A stretch of DNA of 49,952 nucleotides from Nitriliruptoraceae bacterium (GCA_003558435.1 PWLR01000217.1:1-49952); one strand, 5' to 3'; counted from the stretch's first letter, positions 1 through 8,964 are shown. Numbers and translations are program-made. Notes: generated from the sequence alone by a model not told the origin.

Positions 1-78
1 GCAGGCGGCCAGCACCAGCACACAGGCCAGGAGCGTCCCCGTCCAGGTGCTCGTCCGGGTCCGCGCCCTGATTCCCAC
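1..78 (-). CDS. N-terminus of a lipoprotein (partial, cut by left edge)
   Basis: Only the first 26 codons lie in the window. Reading leftwards from a GTG at 78, they encode a basic N-region (GIRARTRTSTWTGT), a hydrophobic core (LLACVLVLA) and the lipobox LAAC, with the cysteine being the last codon visible. This is a textbook bacterial lipoprotein signal peptide, so the product should be lipid-anchored on the outer face of the cytoplasmic membrane. A GAGAGG ribosome-binding site lies at 86-91, seven bases before the start. The mature protein is outside the window, so its function is unknown. It follows the MaoC-like gene on the same strand by 80 bases and could be co-transcribed with it. Confidence 0.75.
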   Translation of the reverse strand, partial: MGIRARTRTSTWTGTLLACVLVLAAC

Positions 79-158
79 TGCGTCGCCTCTCGGTCCCGAG
101 CCCGCCCGAGCCCGCCCGAGATGGTCCGGAAGCGGATCGGCGGCGGATCGGCGGGGGT

Positions 159-614
159 TCAGCCCCCGTAGCGTAGGGAGAGGGTGGTGGCCACGAGCGC
201 CGGCCGGTCCTGATCCTCGATCTCGACGGTCACCTCGACCCGGCAGAGCAGCCCGCCGCCCCTCGGCTCCGTGTCGGTCAGGTGCGCTCTGGCCCGGACA
301 CGCGACCCGCTGGTCACCGGGGCGGTCAGGCGCAACCGATCGAGGCCGTAGTTGACCCCCATGACGGCATCCGGGACCTCCAACAGCCCGCCGACGAGTA
401 CCGGCAGCAACGACAGGGTGAGGTAGCCGTGGGCGATGGTGGTGCCGAAGGGCCCCTCAGCCGCCCGCTGCGCATCCACGTGGATCCACTGATGATCGAG
501 CGTGGCGTCCGCGAACCCGTCGATCATCGCCTGGGTGACCTCCAACCAGTCGGAGACCCCGAGGTCGACATCGCGGCCCTCCGCCAGTTCGGCCATGGTC
601 ATGGTGACGGCCAC
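159..614 (-). CDS. MaoC-like (R)-specific enoyl-CoA hydratase/dehydratase
   Basis: A 151-residue single hot-dog domain, the usual length for single-domain MaoC hydratases. The hydratase-2 motif is clear: Asp40 and His45 in ATLDHQWIHVD form the expected catalytic pair, followed by the AHGYLTLSLLP helix at 61-71. By family it would hydrate trans-2-enoyl-CoA (or a related acyl thioester) in the cytoplasm; the substrate cannot be read from sequence. The start is GTG at 614, supported by GAGGAGG six bases upstream; two internal ATGs a few codons later lack this. It lies 66 bases downstream of the amidohydrolase on the same strand, so co-transcription is likely but no shared pathway is obvious. Confidence 0.87.
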   Translation of the reverse strand: MAVTMTMAELAEGRDVDLGVSDWLEVTQAMIDGFADATLDHQWIHVDAQRAAEGPFGTTIAHGYLTLSLLPVLVGGLLEVPDAVMGVNYGLDRLRLTAPVTSGSRVRARAHLTDTEPRGGGLLCRVEVTVEIEDQDRPALVATTLSLRYGG

Positions 615-680
615 GTGGGACCTCCTCGGAAGGGTGCGGATCGCCGGACGGCGCTCGGTGGGCCGGGAGTCAAGCAGGCA

Positions 681-1925
681 TCAGCGCGAGCCCGCGACGC
701 GCACGCCGGCCTGCCAGACCTGCGCGATGTTGTCCGGGTCGACGAGCACCTCGAGGTCGGTGGTCGGATCACCGTCGACGAGCAGCAGGTCGGCGTCGTA
801 GCCCGCGACCAGTTGGCCCGACCGGGGCGCCTGCGCGCCGAGGGTGTCGGGCCCGTTGGCCGTCGCGGCCTCGATCACCTCCAGCGGGTCGAGCCCGACC
901 GCGGCCATGAGCGTCAGCTCGCGGGCGTTGTTGCCCCACGCGGCCGGCAGGTCCGGACGCGACAGCGCCACGTCGGTCCCGAGGGCGATGCGCACGCCGG
1001 CCTCGTGCGCCCGGCTGATGGCGTCGGCGTGGAGCTCGTCGGTCGCACGCAGCTTGGCGAACATGGCGGGGCTCAAGCCCGAGGCCAGCCCCACCTGCAT
1101 CAGCTCGGTCACGATCAGGCGGGTCGGCACGAGCAGCACGTCGCGCTCGACCATCGCGGCGCACACCTCGTCGTCGAGGTAGGTGCCGTGTTCGATGGTG
1201 CGCACGCCCGCCTCGATCGCGGCCATCATCCCCGGCTTGCCGTGGCAATGGGCCATCACGGAGCGTTCCGCCAGACCGGCGACCTCGACGATGGCGGCCA
1301 GCTCCGCATCGGTGAATTGCTGGTGGATCGGGTGGTCGACCTCCGACAGCACCCCGCCCGACGCGCAGATCTTGATGATGTCGGCACCTCGGCGCAGCTG
1401 CTCGCGCACCGCGGTCATGCATGCCGGGATGCCGTCACAGACCTGCAGCGTGCCGTTCCAGCGGGACAGCTCGTGGACCCAGTCGAGGGGCAGGTCGTGG
1501 ATGTCGGCATGGCCGGCCGTGGGCGACAGGATGGCCCCGGCGGCGTGGATCCGGGGCCCCGGGATGCTGCCCTCGGCCACCGCGCGCTTCAGGTCGACCC
1601 CCATGCCGCCGGCCTCGCGGATGGAGGTGAAGCCGGCGTCGAGGGTCCGTGCGAGATCGGCGGTGGCCCGCGCGGCGCGGGTCGGCACCGGCTCGCGGTA
1701 GAGCGCGGACAGATCCGCGCTGAGCACCCCGAACAGGTGGGTGTGGGCGTCCCACATGCCGGGCATGACCGTGGGGGTCGTGACGAGGTCGGCATCCGGT
1801 GTGGCCGGTGCGTCGACGGCCGGCCCGGCGTAGGCGATGAGCTGCCCCTCGAGCACCACCACCCCGTCGGTGAGCACCTCACCGCGGCCGGGCACCAGCA
1901 GGTCGGCTTCGATACGGACGGTCAA
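681..1925 (-). CDS. Metal-dependent amidohydrolase (imidazolonepropionase/prolidase-like)
   Basis: A 414-residue cytoplasmic amidohydrolase-superfamily enzyme. Metal ligands are all present: HTH at 61-63 after strand 1, Lys185 in ADIIKICASGG (likely carboxylated bridging lysine), His226 in MAHCHG, His246 in TIEHGTYL and Asp318 in IALGTDVAL. This set is typical of binuclear members related to Xaa-Pro dipeptidases and to imidazolonepropionase-like proteins. The C-terminal segment (SGQLVAGYDADLLLVDGDP) is the usual small beta-sandwich return. The start codon appears to be TTG at 1925 with GGGAG about six bases upstream. First gene of a probable minus-strand unit with the MaoC gene. Substrate unknown; a peptidase or lactamase role is as likely as histidine breakdown, since no hut genes are nearby. 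Confidence 0.85.
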   Translation of the reverse strand: MTVRIEADLLVPGRGEVLTDGVVVLEGQLIAYAGPAVDAPATPDADLVTTPTVMPGMWDAHTHLFGVLSADLSALYREPVPTRAARATADLARTLDAGFTSIREAGGMGVDLKRAVAEGSIPGPRIHAAGAILSPTAGHADIHDLPLDWVHELSRWNGTLQVCDGIPACMTAVREQLRRGADIIKICASGGVLSEVDHPIHQQFTDAELAAIVEVAGLAERSVMAHCHGKPGMMAAIEAGVRTIEHGTYLDDEVCAAMVERDVLLVPTRLIVTELMQVGLASGLSPAMFAKLRATDELHADAISRAHEAGVRIALGTDVALSRPDLPAAWGNNARELTLMAAVGLDPLEVIEAATANGPDTLGAQAPRSGQLVAGYDADLLLVDGDPTTDLEVLVDPDNIAQVWQAGVRVAGSR

Positions 1926-2045
1926 GGTGGGCTCCCGGGTCGGCCCCGGAACCCTACTGCGAGCGCCCCGCCCGGGGCCTCGACGCGTCTACCGTGGCCA
2001 TCGGGAACACGAGTCCACACCTCAGCCCCACCCCGAGGGACCGCG

Positions 2046-2627
2046 ATGGCGAGCGTGCGCTCCAGCTGGAACGAGCGCCACACCGAACGTCGGACCGCGA
2101 CGCGCCCCGCAGCGTTCCTCGCCGACCGCGAGTACCTGTTGCCGGCGGGTGGCCGGGCGCTGGACGTCGCCGGAGGGGCGGGACGTCATGCCGTATGGTT
2201 GGCCCGGCGGGGCTTCGAGGTGACCCTCGTCGACATCGCCGACGTCGCGCTCGCCCGGGCCGAGGCGGCCGCCGCCGAGGCCCCGGTCCCGCTCACCACC
2301 GTCCAGGCGGACCTGTCCTGCGATCCGTTGCCCGCCGGCGACTTCGCGGTGATCGTGGTGCACGACTACCTCGACCGGGACGTGTGGTCGGCGCTGCCGG
2401 CGTCGCTGGGTCCCGGTGGGGTCCTGTTCGCCTGCCAGCCGACGGTGCGCAACCTCGAACGTCATCCCCGGCCGTCGGCGCGGTGGCTGCTCGACGAGGG
2501 CGAGATCGGCACGCTCGCTCAGGTGGTGGTCGACGCCGACCCGGCCCTCCAGGTGGTGGAGGTCACCGAGGGGTGGACCGAGGAGGGACGTCACGAAGCG
2601 CGGCTGGTGTTGCGCCGGCGACGGTGA
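2046..2627 (+). CDS. Class I SAM-dependent methyltransferase
   Basis: A 193-residue protein with a Rossmann methyltransferase core. Motif I (ALDVAGGAGRHAVWLA, about 38-53) binds the methionine part of S-adenosylmethionine, and Asp63 at the end of strand 2 (EVTLVDIAD) would bind the ribose hydroxyls. The glycine motif resembles tellurite-resistance/TehB-like and UbiE-like small methyltransferases. The start is ATG at 2046 with GAGGGA directly upstream (2035-2040). The same frame is open far upstream, but only from this ATG does the protein look real. It is divergent from the amidohydrolase. The methyl acceptor cannot be predicted. Confidence 0.82.
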   Translation: MASVRSSWNERHTERRTATRPAAFLADREYLLPAGGRALDVAGGAGRHAVWLARRGFEVTLVDIADVALARAEAAAAEAPVPLTTVQADLSCDPLPAGDFAVIVVHDYLDRDVWSALPASLGPGGVLFACQPTVRNLERHPRPSARWLLDEGEIGTLAQVVVDADPALQVVEVTEGWTEEGRHEARLVLRRRR

Positions 2628-2833
2628 CGGCAGATCACACGAAACGTCGCGCTCACCCCTTTCCGCGATGTAGCGGACGGTGCTACGGGACGCGGGATCG
2701 ACCTCTCTGCGTCGCCCGTGAGCGCCTCGCGCCTGTACTGGACGTGATCGCCCCGCAGCCGGTGGTAGATGGTCAGGCGGCCATAGAGTCCGAACCTCGA
2801 GCGGTCACCCGGACGGCTCAGATCGAGGATCGC

Positions 2834-4735
2834 GTGGAGCAACTCACCCGACGGCGACCGATGGGCGTACTTGCCCTCTTGCTAGCTCTCCTGCTCGCCC
2901 TCGCCGCGGTCGCGCCCGTCGCTGCCGCGCCGCGCGGCAACGCCCCCGCCGAGCGTGTCGGCCCACCCGCCGAGCGTGTCGGCCCACCCGCCGACCGTGG
3001 CACACCGCCGACCAACCCGGGCAACGGCCGAGGCAACGCCCCGACCAACCCGGGCACGCCGGCCGACGCGTTGTTCGAGTTGACGGTCCTCCACCACAAC
3101 GATGGTGAGTCCGCTCTCGTCCCGACGGACACCAACCCGGGTGCGGCACGCTTCGTCGCCGACCTCCAGGCCTTGCAGGACGTGCGAAGCACTCGGACGC
3201 AGCCGCGGGCAGCCATCACCATCTCCTCGGGTGACAACTACCTCGCCGGCCCCCGTCTCCAGGCCTCGTTCGAGAACCCGGACGCGTTCTACGACGCGCT
3301 CGTCTACACCACCGCCGGCTTCGATGCGATGACGATCGGCAACCACGAGTTCGACTTCGGTCCAGGGGTCCTCGCCGACTTCATCGAGGCGTCCGAGGAC
3401 CTGCCGTTCATCTCCGCCAACCTCGATTTCTCCAGCGAGCCACGCCTCGCCGCCCTCGAATCGGAAGGCCGCATCGCCGCGAGCACCGTGGTCACCAAGG
3501 CCGGCCGCGACATCGGTGTCGTCGGTGCGACGACCACGCAGCTCGGCTCGATCTCCAGCCCCGGCAACGTCGTCGTCAGCGAGGTGCTGCCCGCCGTCCA
3601 GTCAGAGGTGGACGCCCTGACGGCCGATGGCGTCGACATCATCCTGCTCTCCAGCCACCTGCAGGACCTCGACGAGGAGCTCGAGCTCATCCCGAACCTT
3701 CGCGACGTCGATGCCGTGATCGGTGGCGGTGGCGCGGAGGACCTGCGCGACAACTGGCCGCTGATCGCCCTCGACGCCGATGGCAACGAGGTCCCGGTCG
3801 TCACCACCCCCGGTGACTACCAGGACATCGGCAAGCTGGTCCTCAACTTCGATGCCGAGGGCGATCTCGTCTCCGTCGGTGAGGCGTCCGCGCTGCTGGC
3901 CGTGCCGCTCGAGGGCCCGGTCAACCCGTTCATCGTCGACAACGTCGAGGCTCCGGTCGCCGCTTACGTCGCGGCGCTGGCCGACAACGTCATCGCCACC
4001 ACCGAGGTGCCGCTCGACGGGCGCAGCCCCGTCGGCGTGCGCACCCGCGAGACCAACCTCGGCAACCTGATGGCGGACGGCATGCTGACCGCCGCCCGTC
4101 TGCGAGCGGCCGACTTCGGCCTCCCGCAGGCCGACATCGCCTTGCAGAACGGCGGTGGGATGCGCCAGAACCGGCTCATCCCCGTCGGTCCGGTCACCGA
4201 GCTCGACTCGTTCGACATCGCCGCGTTCTCGAACTTCGTGTCGGTGGCGCAGATCGACGGTGTCGCGCTCAAGTCCGCGCTCGAACGCAGCGTCTCGGCA
4301 CTGCCGGGCGCAGGCGGCTTCCACGGCCAGTGGGCCGGGATCCGGTTCACCTACGACACCTCACGGCAGGCGCAGACGGTCGACTTCCTCGAAGGGGTCG
4401 TGACCCAGGAGGGCAGCCGGATCGTCGATGCGGTCGTGACCCGTGCCGATGGCACCAGGGTCACCCTGGTCGCCGATGGGGTACTGGTCGCCGGTGACGA
4501 GATCTTCACCATCGCCAGCATCGACTTCATCCTGCGCGACGGTGGCGACGGGTACTTCTCGCTCGAGGCGCCCTTCACCACCATCGGGCTCAGCTACCAG
4601 CGCTCGCTGTTCGAGCAGTTCGTCCGTCTGGGAACCGTGACCGCCACCGAGTACCCGGACGTGTCCGGTACCACCGAGGGCAGCACCCCGTTCTTCACCC
4701 GTTTCGGCCCGATCGGTGAGTTCTCGATCGACTGA
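2834..4735 (+). CDS. Secreted 5'-nucleotidase/2',3'-cyclic phosphodiesterase-type metallophosphoesterase
   Basis: A 633-residue exported enzyme. It begins with a Sec signal peptide (RRR, then a long Leu/Ala core, AAA-P cleavage region near residue 32), followed by a short Pro/Gly/Asn-rich linker with repeats. The calcineurin-like metallophosphatase domain follows, with SSGDNYLAGP, TIGNHEFDFGP and SSHLQD, then the C-terminal 5'-nucleotidase domain with TNLGNLMADG and ALQNGGGMR, the substrate-binding part. The first metal motif reads HHNDGES instead of the common ND-x-H-G, so the histidine ligand is replaced. By family it hydrolyses extracellular nucleotides or cyclic phosphates for phosphate and nucleoside uptake. 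Start chosen as GTG 2834 because GAGG lies five bases upstream; ATG 2861 would cut into the signal peptide. Confidence 0.88.
   Translation: MEQLTRRRPMGVLALLLALLLALAAVAPVAAAPRGNAPAERVGPPAERVGPPADRGTPPTNPGNGRGNAPTNPGTPADALFELTVLHHNDGESALVPTDTNPGAARFVADLQALQDVRSTRTQPRAAITISSGDNYLAGPRLQASFENPDAFYDALVYTTAGFDAMTIGNHEFDFGPGVLADFIEASEDLPFISANLDFSSEPRLAALESEGRIAASTVVTKAGRDIGVVGATTTQLGSISSPGNVVVSEVLPAVQSEVDALTADGVDIILLSSHLQDLDEELELIPNLRDVDAVIGGGGAEDLRDNWPLIALDADGNEVPVVTTPGDYQDIGKLVLNFDAEGDLVSVGEASALLAVPLEGPVNPFIVDNVEAPVAAYVAALADNVIATTEVPLDGRSPVGVRTRETNLGNLMADGMLTAARLRAADFGLPQADIALQNGGGMRQNRLIPVGPVTELDSFDIAAFSNFVSVAQIDGVALKSALERSVSALPGAGGFHGQWAGIRFTYDTSRQAQTVDFLEGVVTQEGSRIVDAVVTRADGTRVTLVADGVLVAGDEIFTIASIDFILRDGGDGYFSLEAPFTTIGLSYQRSLFEQFVRLGTVTATEYPDVSGTTEGSTPFFTRFGPIGEFSID
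2948..2998 (+). repeat. In-frame 21-bp tandem repeat in nucleotidase linker
   Basis: Two perfect 21-bp copies (2948-2968 and 2969-2989) and a diverged start of a third encode AERVGPP-AERVGPP-ADRGTPP in the linker just after the signal peptide. Units keep the reading frame, so copy-number change would only alter linker length. Confidence 0.9.
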
Positions 4736-4749
4736 CGCGCTGCTCGCGC

Positions 4750-4785
4750 GGGTGTGGCCGTGCCGGATCCGGCACGGCCACACCC
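4750..4785. terminator. Perfect 36-bp palindrome between converging genes; likely bidirectional terminator
   Basis: Bases 4750-4785 form a perfect inverted repeat centred on GGATCC, 14 bases after the nucleotidase stop and about 45 bases after the purE stop. In RNA either strand would form a very GC-rich stem of 15-16 bp with a tiny loop. There is no U-tract, which is common for terminators in GC-rich Actinobacteria. The position between two converging genes supports a terminator acting in both directions. Confidence 0.75.
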
Positions 4786-4786
4786 A

Positions 4787-4826
4787 CGCCCGTCCGCCCG
4801 TCCGCCCGTCTGCCCGTCTGCCCGTC
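4787..4826. repeat. Five tandem 8-bp units next to purE stop
   Basis: Five head-to-tail copies of an octamer (three CGCCCGTC followed by two TGCCCGTC) begin one base after the terminator palindrome and end four bases before the purE stop codon. The array is intergenic, so changes in copy number would not alter a protein. Confidence 0.9.
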
Positions 4827-4829
4827 TCG

Positions 4830-5312
4830 TCAGCCTCGCGGCAGGCGCGCGTCCTTGGCCCGGGCCTCGTCACCGAGTTCGTCGCGGTAGGCGCGGAGCT
4901 GCGCGCGCAACTCGTCGTCGCCGGTGGCGAGGATGCGCGCCGCGAGCAGTCCGGCGTTGGCCGCGCCACCGATCGCGACCGTGGCCACCGGGACGCCGCG
5001 GGGCATCTGCACGATCGAGAGCAGCGAGTCCATCCCGTCGAGCGTCGACAGTGGCACGGGGACCCCGATCACGGGCAACTCGGTGACCGAGGCCAGCATC
5101 CCGGGCAGATGCGCCGCTCCCCCGGCACCGGCGATCAGCACCTTCAGGCCGCGATCGGCGGCCGCGTGCCCGAACGCCAACATGTCGTCGGGGGTCCGAT
5201 GGGCGGAGAGCACCCGGACCTCGTGGTCGATACCGAACCGTTCGAGCATCTCCACGGCGGGCGCCATGGTCGGGTAGTCCGAATCCGAGCCCATCAGCAC
5301 GGCCACGGTCAT
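4830..5312 (-). CDS. purE: 5-(carboxyamino)imidazole ribonucleotide mutase PurE
   Basis: A 160-residue class I PurE. It converts N5-carboxyaminoimidazole ribonucleotide to 4-carboxy-AIR in purine biosynthesis, using the unstable product of PurK. Family signatures are present: [10 protein letters not shown] at 7-16 (phosphate binding), SAHRTPDDM at 36-44 with the catalytic histidine, and [11 protein letters not shown] at 63-73. The length matches bacterial PurE. It starts two bases after the purK stop, so the two are co-translated, a common arrangement. It ends beside an octamer array and converges on the nucleotidase gene. Confidence 0.96.
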   Translation of the reverse strand: MTVAVLMGSDSDYPTMAPAVEMLERFGIDHEVRVLSAHRTPDDMLAFGHAAADRGLKVLIAGAGGAAHLPGMLASVTELPVIGVPVPLSTLDGMDSLLSIVQMPRGVPVATVAIGGAANAGLLAARILATGDDELRAQLRAYRDELGDEARAKDARLPRG

Positions 5313-5314
5313 GA

Positions 5315-6424
5315 TCAGGCTCCTCGCATCAGGATCGCGGCGGCCCGTCCCGCGCGGGCACGCGCCCGTTGCAGGTCGGGGCCGACGGCGGTGACGTGCC
5401 CGAGCTTGCGCCCGGGGCGGTGGGTCTTGCCGTACAGGTGGATCGTGACGTCGTCGATCTCCAAGGCGGCCGCGAGCTGCTCACGAGGATCCCGTTCCTC
5501 GCCGACGACGTTGACCATCGCCGTGGGCGCCCGGACGGCGGGGCTGCCGAGCGGCAGGTCGGCGACGGCGCGCAGGTGGTTCTCGAACTGCGAGGTGACC
5601 GCACCCTCGATCGTCGGGTGCCCGCCGTTGTGTGGCCGTGCCGCGAGTTCGTTGAGCAGCACACGCCCGTCGACGACGAACAGCTCGACCGACAGCACCC
5701 CGACCGATCCGACGGTCGTCGCGACGAGCATCGCGACCTCTCGCGCCTCGGCCGCCAGCGCGTCGTCGATGGGGGCGGGCAGCAGCACCTCCCGACACAT
5801 GCCGTCGGCCTGGACCGTCTCGGCCGGGTCGTAGACGACCAACTCGCCACCCGGGCGACGTGCGACCAACACCGCCAGTTCGCGTTCGATCGGCAGCGCC
5901 GGTTCGACCAGCACCGGGCCGGCGACCTCGGCCAGCACGGCGTCGGTGGCGTCGCGGTCGTCGGCCACGAACACGCCCCGCCCGTCGTAGCCACCGCGCG
6001 GCCGCTTGAGCACCAGGGGCCACCCGTGGTCGGCGGCGAACACCTCGATCTCGTCTGCCGTGGTGGCCTCGATCCATGGCGCGGTCGGGACCCCGGCCGC
6101 GCCCAGCAACTCGTGCTGCATGACCTTGTCCACCGCCACCGCGAGCGCTTCCGGGGACGGCCGCACCTCGGTCCCGGCCGCCTGCAGCTCGGCCAGGACC
6201 TCCAGGTCGACCAGCTCGTGCTCGACGGTGATCACGTCACACCGCTCCGCCAGGCGCCGGAGCCCGTCGCCGTCAGGGACCCCGGGCACCACGTCGCGAC
6301 AGAACGCGACCGCGGCGTCCGAGGGATCGGCCAGCAGCGTCACGGCGAGGTCGAGACGGGCGGCGGCCGGCAGCAGCATCCGGGCCAGCTGTCCGCCGCC
6401 CACGATGCCCACGGTCGGTGTCAC
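5315..6424 (-). CDS. purK: 5-(carboxyamino)imidazole ribonucleotide synthase PurK
   Basis: About 369 residues, an ATP-grasp ligase that carboxylates AIR with ATP and bicarbonate to give N5-CAIR for PurE. Visible landmarks are the N-terminal [14 protein letters not shown] (PreATP-grasp), [16 protein letters not shown] (ATP-grasp glycine loop), [17 protein letters not shown], and [17 protein letters not shown] near the metal/ATP site with [11 protein letters not shown] after it. The open frame reaches a TTG at 6439, but GTG at 6424 has GGAG five bases upstream and starts directly before the first beta-strand, so I prefer it. It is followed immediately by purE; tsaC lies 69 bases upstream on the same strand. 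Confidence 0.95.
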   Translation of the reverse strand: MTPTVGIVGGGQLARMLLPAAARLDLAVTLLADPSDAAVAFCRDVVPGVPDGDGLRRLAERCDVITVEHELVDLEVLAELQAAGTEVRPSPEALAVAVDKVMQHELLGAAGVPTAPWIEATTADEIEVFAADHGWPLVLKRPRGGYDGRGVFVADDRDATDAVLAEVAGPVLVEPALPIERELAVLVARRPGGELVVYDPAETVQADGMCREVLLPAPIDDALAAEAREVAMLVATTVGSVGVLSVELFVVDGRVLLNELAARPHNGGHPTIEGAVTSQFENHLRAVADLPLGSPAVRAPTAMVNVVGEERDPREQLAAALEIDDVTIHLYGKTHRPGRKLGHVTAVGPDLQRARARAGRAAAILMRGA

Positions 6425-6493
6425 GGTGGCTCCGAGCAAGGAGGCGGACGAGGGGATCGGACGGGATGGTAGGGGGCGGGCCCGACCGCCCGC

Positions 6494-7462
6494 TCAGGCC
6501 GCCGCGCGGCGCAACCGGTCCATGACGGCCCGGCCGACCCCGACCTCGGGCACGGATTCGACGACCAGCACCTCGACGTCCGCCAGTTCCGCATCGCGCA
6601 GGGCCGCGTAGAGCTGCTGGGCCAACCCCGAGACATCGAGGTAGCGCGCCACCTCGATGACGCCATCGGGTGCGGCGGCGGTCGCGACCAGGCCGACGCG
6701 CCGGCCCTCGGCGCTCAACGCCGCCGCCCGCGCCGGTCCGGCCCCGCCTGCGACCAGCTCGACCTCGCACCGGGGGGTGTAGTGGCGGTACCGGGTGCCG
6801 GGCGATGCACCGAGGTGTGGGGACGCCTGTGGGGACGCGTCGGCGGACGCGGTCACGACCCCGAGGTCCTCGTGGGCGATCGAGCCTTCGCGGAGCACGA
6901 CCGGCACCGTGCCCCGCGCGTCGACGACGGTGGACTCGACCCCGACCGGACAGGCCCCGCCGTCGAGCACCACCGCGAGGTCGCTGCCCAGATCCGCCAC
7001 CACGTGGGCGGCGGTGGTCGGTGACGGGCGACCCGAACGGTTCGCCGACGGAGCGGCCAACGGTCCGCCGAACGCGTCGAGCAGCGCGGCCGCCACGGGA
7101 TGGTCCGGCACCCGCACCGCGACGGTGGCGAGCCCACCGGTCGTGATCGACGGGACCGCGGGGCCCGCCTCCAGCACGAGGGTCAACGGTCCCGGCCAGA
7201 AGTGGTGCGCGAGCCGGGCGGCCAGCGGCGTGACCTCGGCGACGACCCGTCCGAGCTCGTCGGTGGAGGCCAGGTGCACGATCAGCGGGTTGTCGGCGGG
7301 TCGCCCCTTGATCGCGAAGATGCGTGCGATCGCATCGGGATCGAGGGCGTTGGCGGCCAGCCCGTAGACCGTCTCGGTCGGCATGCCCACCACGCCGCCG
7401 GTTCGCAGGATCCGCGCCGCGATCTGCAGCCCGGCGGTGTCGGGACGCAACACCTCGACCAC
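6494..7462 (-). CDS. tsaC: L-threonylcarbamoyladenylate synthase (Sua5-type, two domains)
   Basis: A 322-residue protein making threonylcarbamoyl-AMP from threonine, bicarbonate and ATP, the first step of t6A37 modification of ANN-decoding tRNAs. The YrdC domain covers roughly 10-200 with GGVVGMPTETVYGLAANA, IKGRPADNPLIVH and PSANRSGRPSP. A linker follows (SPGTRYRHYTP, the conserved Sua5 lid motif) and a C-terminal Sua5 domain to the end. It is therefore the long Sua5 type, not the short TsaC type. The start is GTG 7462, with AGGAGGG five bases upstream. A GC-rich hairpin follows the stop (about 6474-6491), so read-through to purK may be limited. Confidence 0.93.
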   Translation of the reverse strand: MVEVLRPDTAGLQIAARILRTGGVVGMPTETVYGLAANALDPDAIARIFAIKGRPADNPLIVHLASTDELGRVVAEVTPLAARLAHHFWPGPLTLVLEAGPAVPSITTGGLATVAVRVPDHPVAAALLDAFGGPLAAPSANRSGRPSPTTAAHVVADLGSDLAVVLDGGACPVGVESTVVDARGTVPVVLREGSIAHEDLGVVTASADASPQASPHLGASPGTRYRHYTPRCEVELVAGGAGPARAAALSAEGRRVGLVATAAAPDGVIEVARYLDVSGLAQQLYAALRDAELADVEVLVVESVPEVGVGRAVMDRLRRAAA

Positions 7463-7702
7463 GATGACCCTCCTGCGCGACGGCGATGTCCTCGACGGCG
7501 ACCGGGGACGACGCGACGACAGGGACGACTGACCCTCCAAGCCTACGACGCGGACCGGCGCCCCTCGACCCGGACGGCGCCGCTCCGCCGATCTGCGGGC
7601 CGGGCCGGGCCGGCGAGGTCGCAGGTTGCGAGCCCGACCTGGCAAGCTTGGCCGGAGCGGCCTCGCCCGGGGTCGCGCGACGAGGTGCCGGTGGACGCGA
7701 TC

Positions 7703-8914
7703 ATGCCCGAGGACGCGACCATGCCCGAGGACCATGCGACGGTCACCGCCGAGCTCGGATCCGCGGAGGCGTGGCGCAACGTCGCGGCGACGTTCCTGTC
7801 GACCTTCGTGGTGTTCGGCGTCGCCTACAGCTTCGGAACCTTCTTCGAGCCGATGGCCGAGGACTTCGCGGCGGGCAGCGGCGCCATCTCGCTGGTGTTC
7901 GCGATCACGTCGTTCGCCTACTTCATGCTCGGCCCGATCACCGGCCCCCTGGTCGATCGGTTCGGCCCCCGCCCGGTGCTGCTGTCCGGTGCGGTGGCGC
8001 TGGGGGTCGGGCTCACCCTGACCTCGATGGTCGAACAGTTGTGGCTCGGGTACGTCACCTACGGGCTCGGGGTCGGCATCGCGGTCGCCTGCGGGTACGT
8101 ACCGATGGTGGCGGTGGTCGGCGCGTGGTTCGATCGTGGTCGCGGCACGGCGCTGGGCGTCGCGGTGGCCGGCATCGGCGTGGGCACCCTGGTGGTGGCT
8201 CCCCTGGCGGCCGGACTGATCGTGCGGTCCGGCTGGCGGACCACCTACCTGTGGTTCGCGGTCGTCGGCACGGTGCTGCTGGTCGTGGCCGCGATGCTGT
8301 CGTCGAAGCCTCCCGTCCGGGTCGGCCATGTGCCCCGATCGCTGCGGACCACGACCCGATCCCCCGCCTTCGCGGCGTTGTACGGCTCGATGCTGTTGAT
8401 GTCGATCGCGCTGTTCGTGCCGTTCGTGTTCCTCCCGCCCTACGCGGTGGCCAACGGCGCGAGCCGGGTCGCCGCCGGAACCCTGGTCGGGCTGATCGGC
8501 ATCGCCAGCGTCGTCGGTCGGTTGGGGTTGGGGGTGGTGGCCGACCGCTTCGGACGGATCCGGGTCTACCGGCTGTGTTTCGTGGCGATGGCCGCGAGCC
8601 TGAGCCTCTGGCTGGTCGCGACCGACTATCCCTGGCTGGTGGTCTTCGCGGTGCTGTTCGGCATCGGCTACGGCGGGTTCATCGCGCTCAACCCCGCCGT
8701 GGTCGCCGAGGCCTTCGGTGTGGTGGGTCTGGGCGCGATCGTCGGCGTGCTCTACACCTCGGCGGGGATCGGCAGCCTGATCGGTCCCCCGCTGGCGGGA
8801 CTGCTCATCGATGCGACCGGGACCTACACCTGGGCCATCCTCGGGGCCATGGTCTGCGCCGCGGCGGCCGCCGCCGTGCTGATCCCGCTGGGGAACCTGC
8901 GCACGGCGGCGTGA
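7703..8914 (+). CDS. MFS transporter, monocarboxylate-transporter-like (oxalate/formate antiporter type)
   Basis: About 403 residues with twelve predicted membrane helices; the first begins around WRNVAATFLSTFVVFGVAY. The inter-helix 2-3 motif GPLVDRFGPRPVL is the MFS signature and recurs in the second half as VVADRFGRIRVYR. The overall look, including VGAWFDRGRGTALGVAVAG in the middle of the first half, is that of MCT/OFA-type carboxylate carriers. The substrate cannot be decided. The start is uncertain: GTG 7691, ATG 7703 and ATG 7721 all have purine-rich sites, because an 18-bp tandem duplication (MPEDAT-MPEDH) has copied a start codon with its surroundings. Divergent from tsaC and convergent with mgtE. 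Confidence 0.85.
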   Translation: MPEDATMPEDHATVTAELGSAEAWRNVAATFLSTFVVFGVAYSFGTFFEPMAEDFAAGSGAISLVFAITSFAYFMLGPITGPLVDRFGPRPVLLSGAVALGVGLTLTSMVEQLWLGYVTYGLGVGIAVACGYVPMVAVVGAWFDRGRGTALGVAVAGIGVGTLVVAPLAAGLIVRSGWRTTYLWFAVVGTVLLVVAAMLSSKPPVRVGHVPRSLRTTTRSPAFAALYGSMLLMSIALFVPFVFLPPYAVANGASRVAAGTLVGLIGIASVVGRLGLGVVADRFGRIRVYRLCFVAMAASLSLWLVATDYPWLVVFAVLFGIGYGGFIALNPAVVAEAFGVVGLGAIVGVLYTSAGIGSLIGPPLAGLLIDATGTYTWAILGAMVCAAAAAAVLIPLGNLRTAA

Positions 8915-8964
8915 CCGCCGACCGCCATGGCCGAGCGATGTGGTGGCCGACACGCCGATAGGGG

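Noticed and set aside
282-2045. Open frame running into the methyltransferase gene from far upstream
   Set aside because: It covers the antisense of the MaoC and amidohydrolase genes; the methyltransferase fold and ribosome-binding site start at 2046.
8915-8964. Gap between the MFS gene and mgtE as a terminator site
   Set aside because: No convincing hairpin could be found in the 50 bases.
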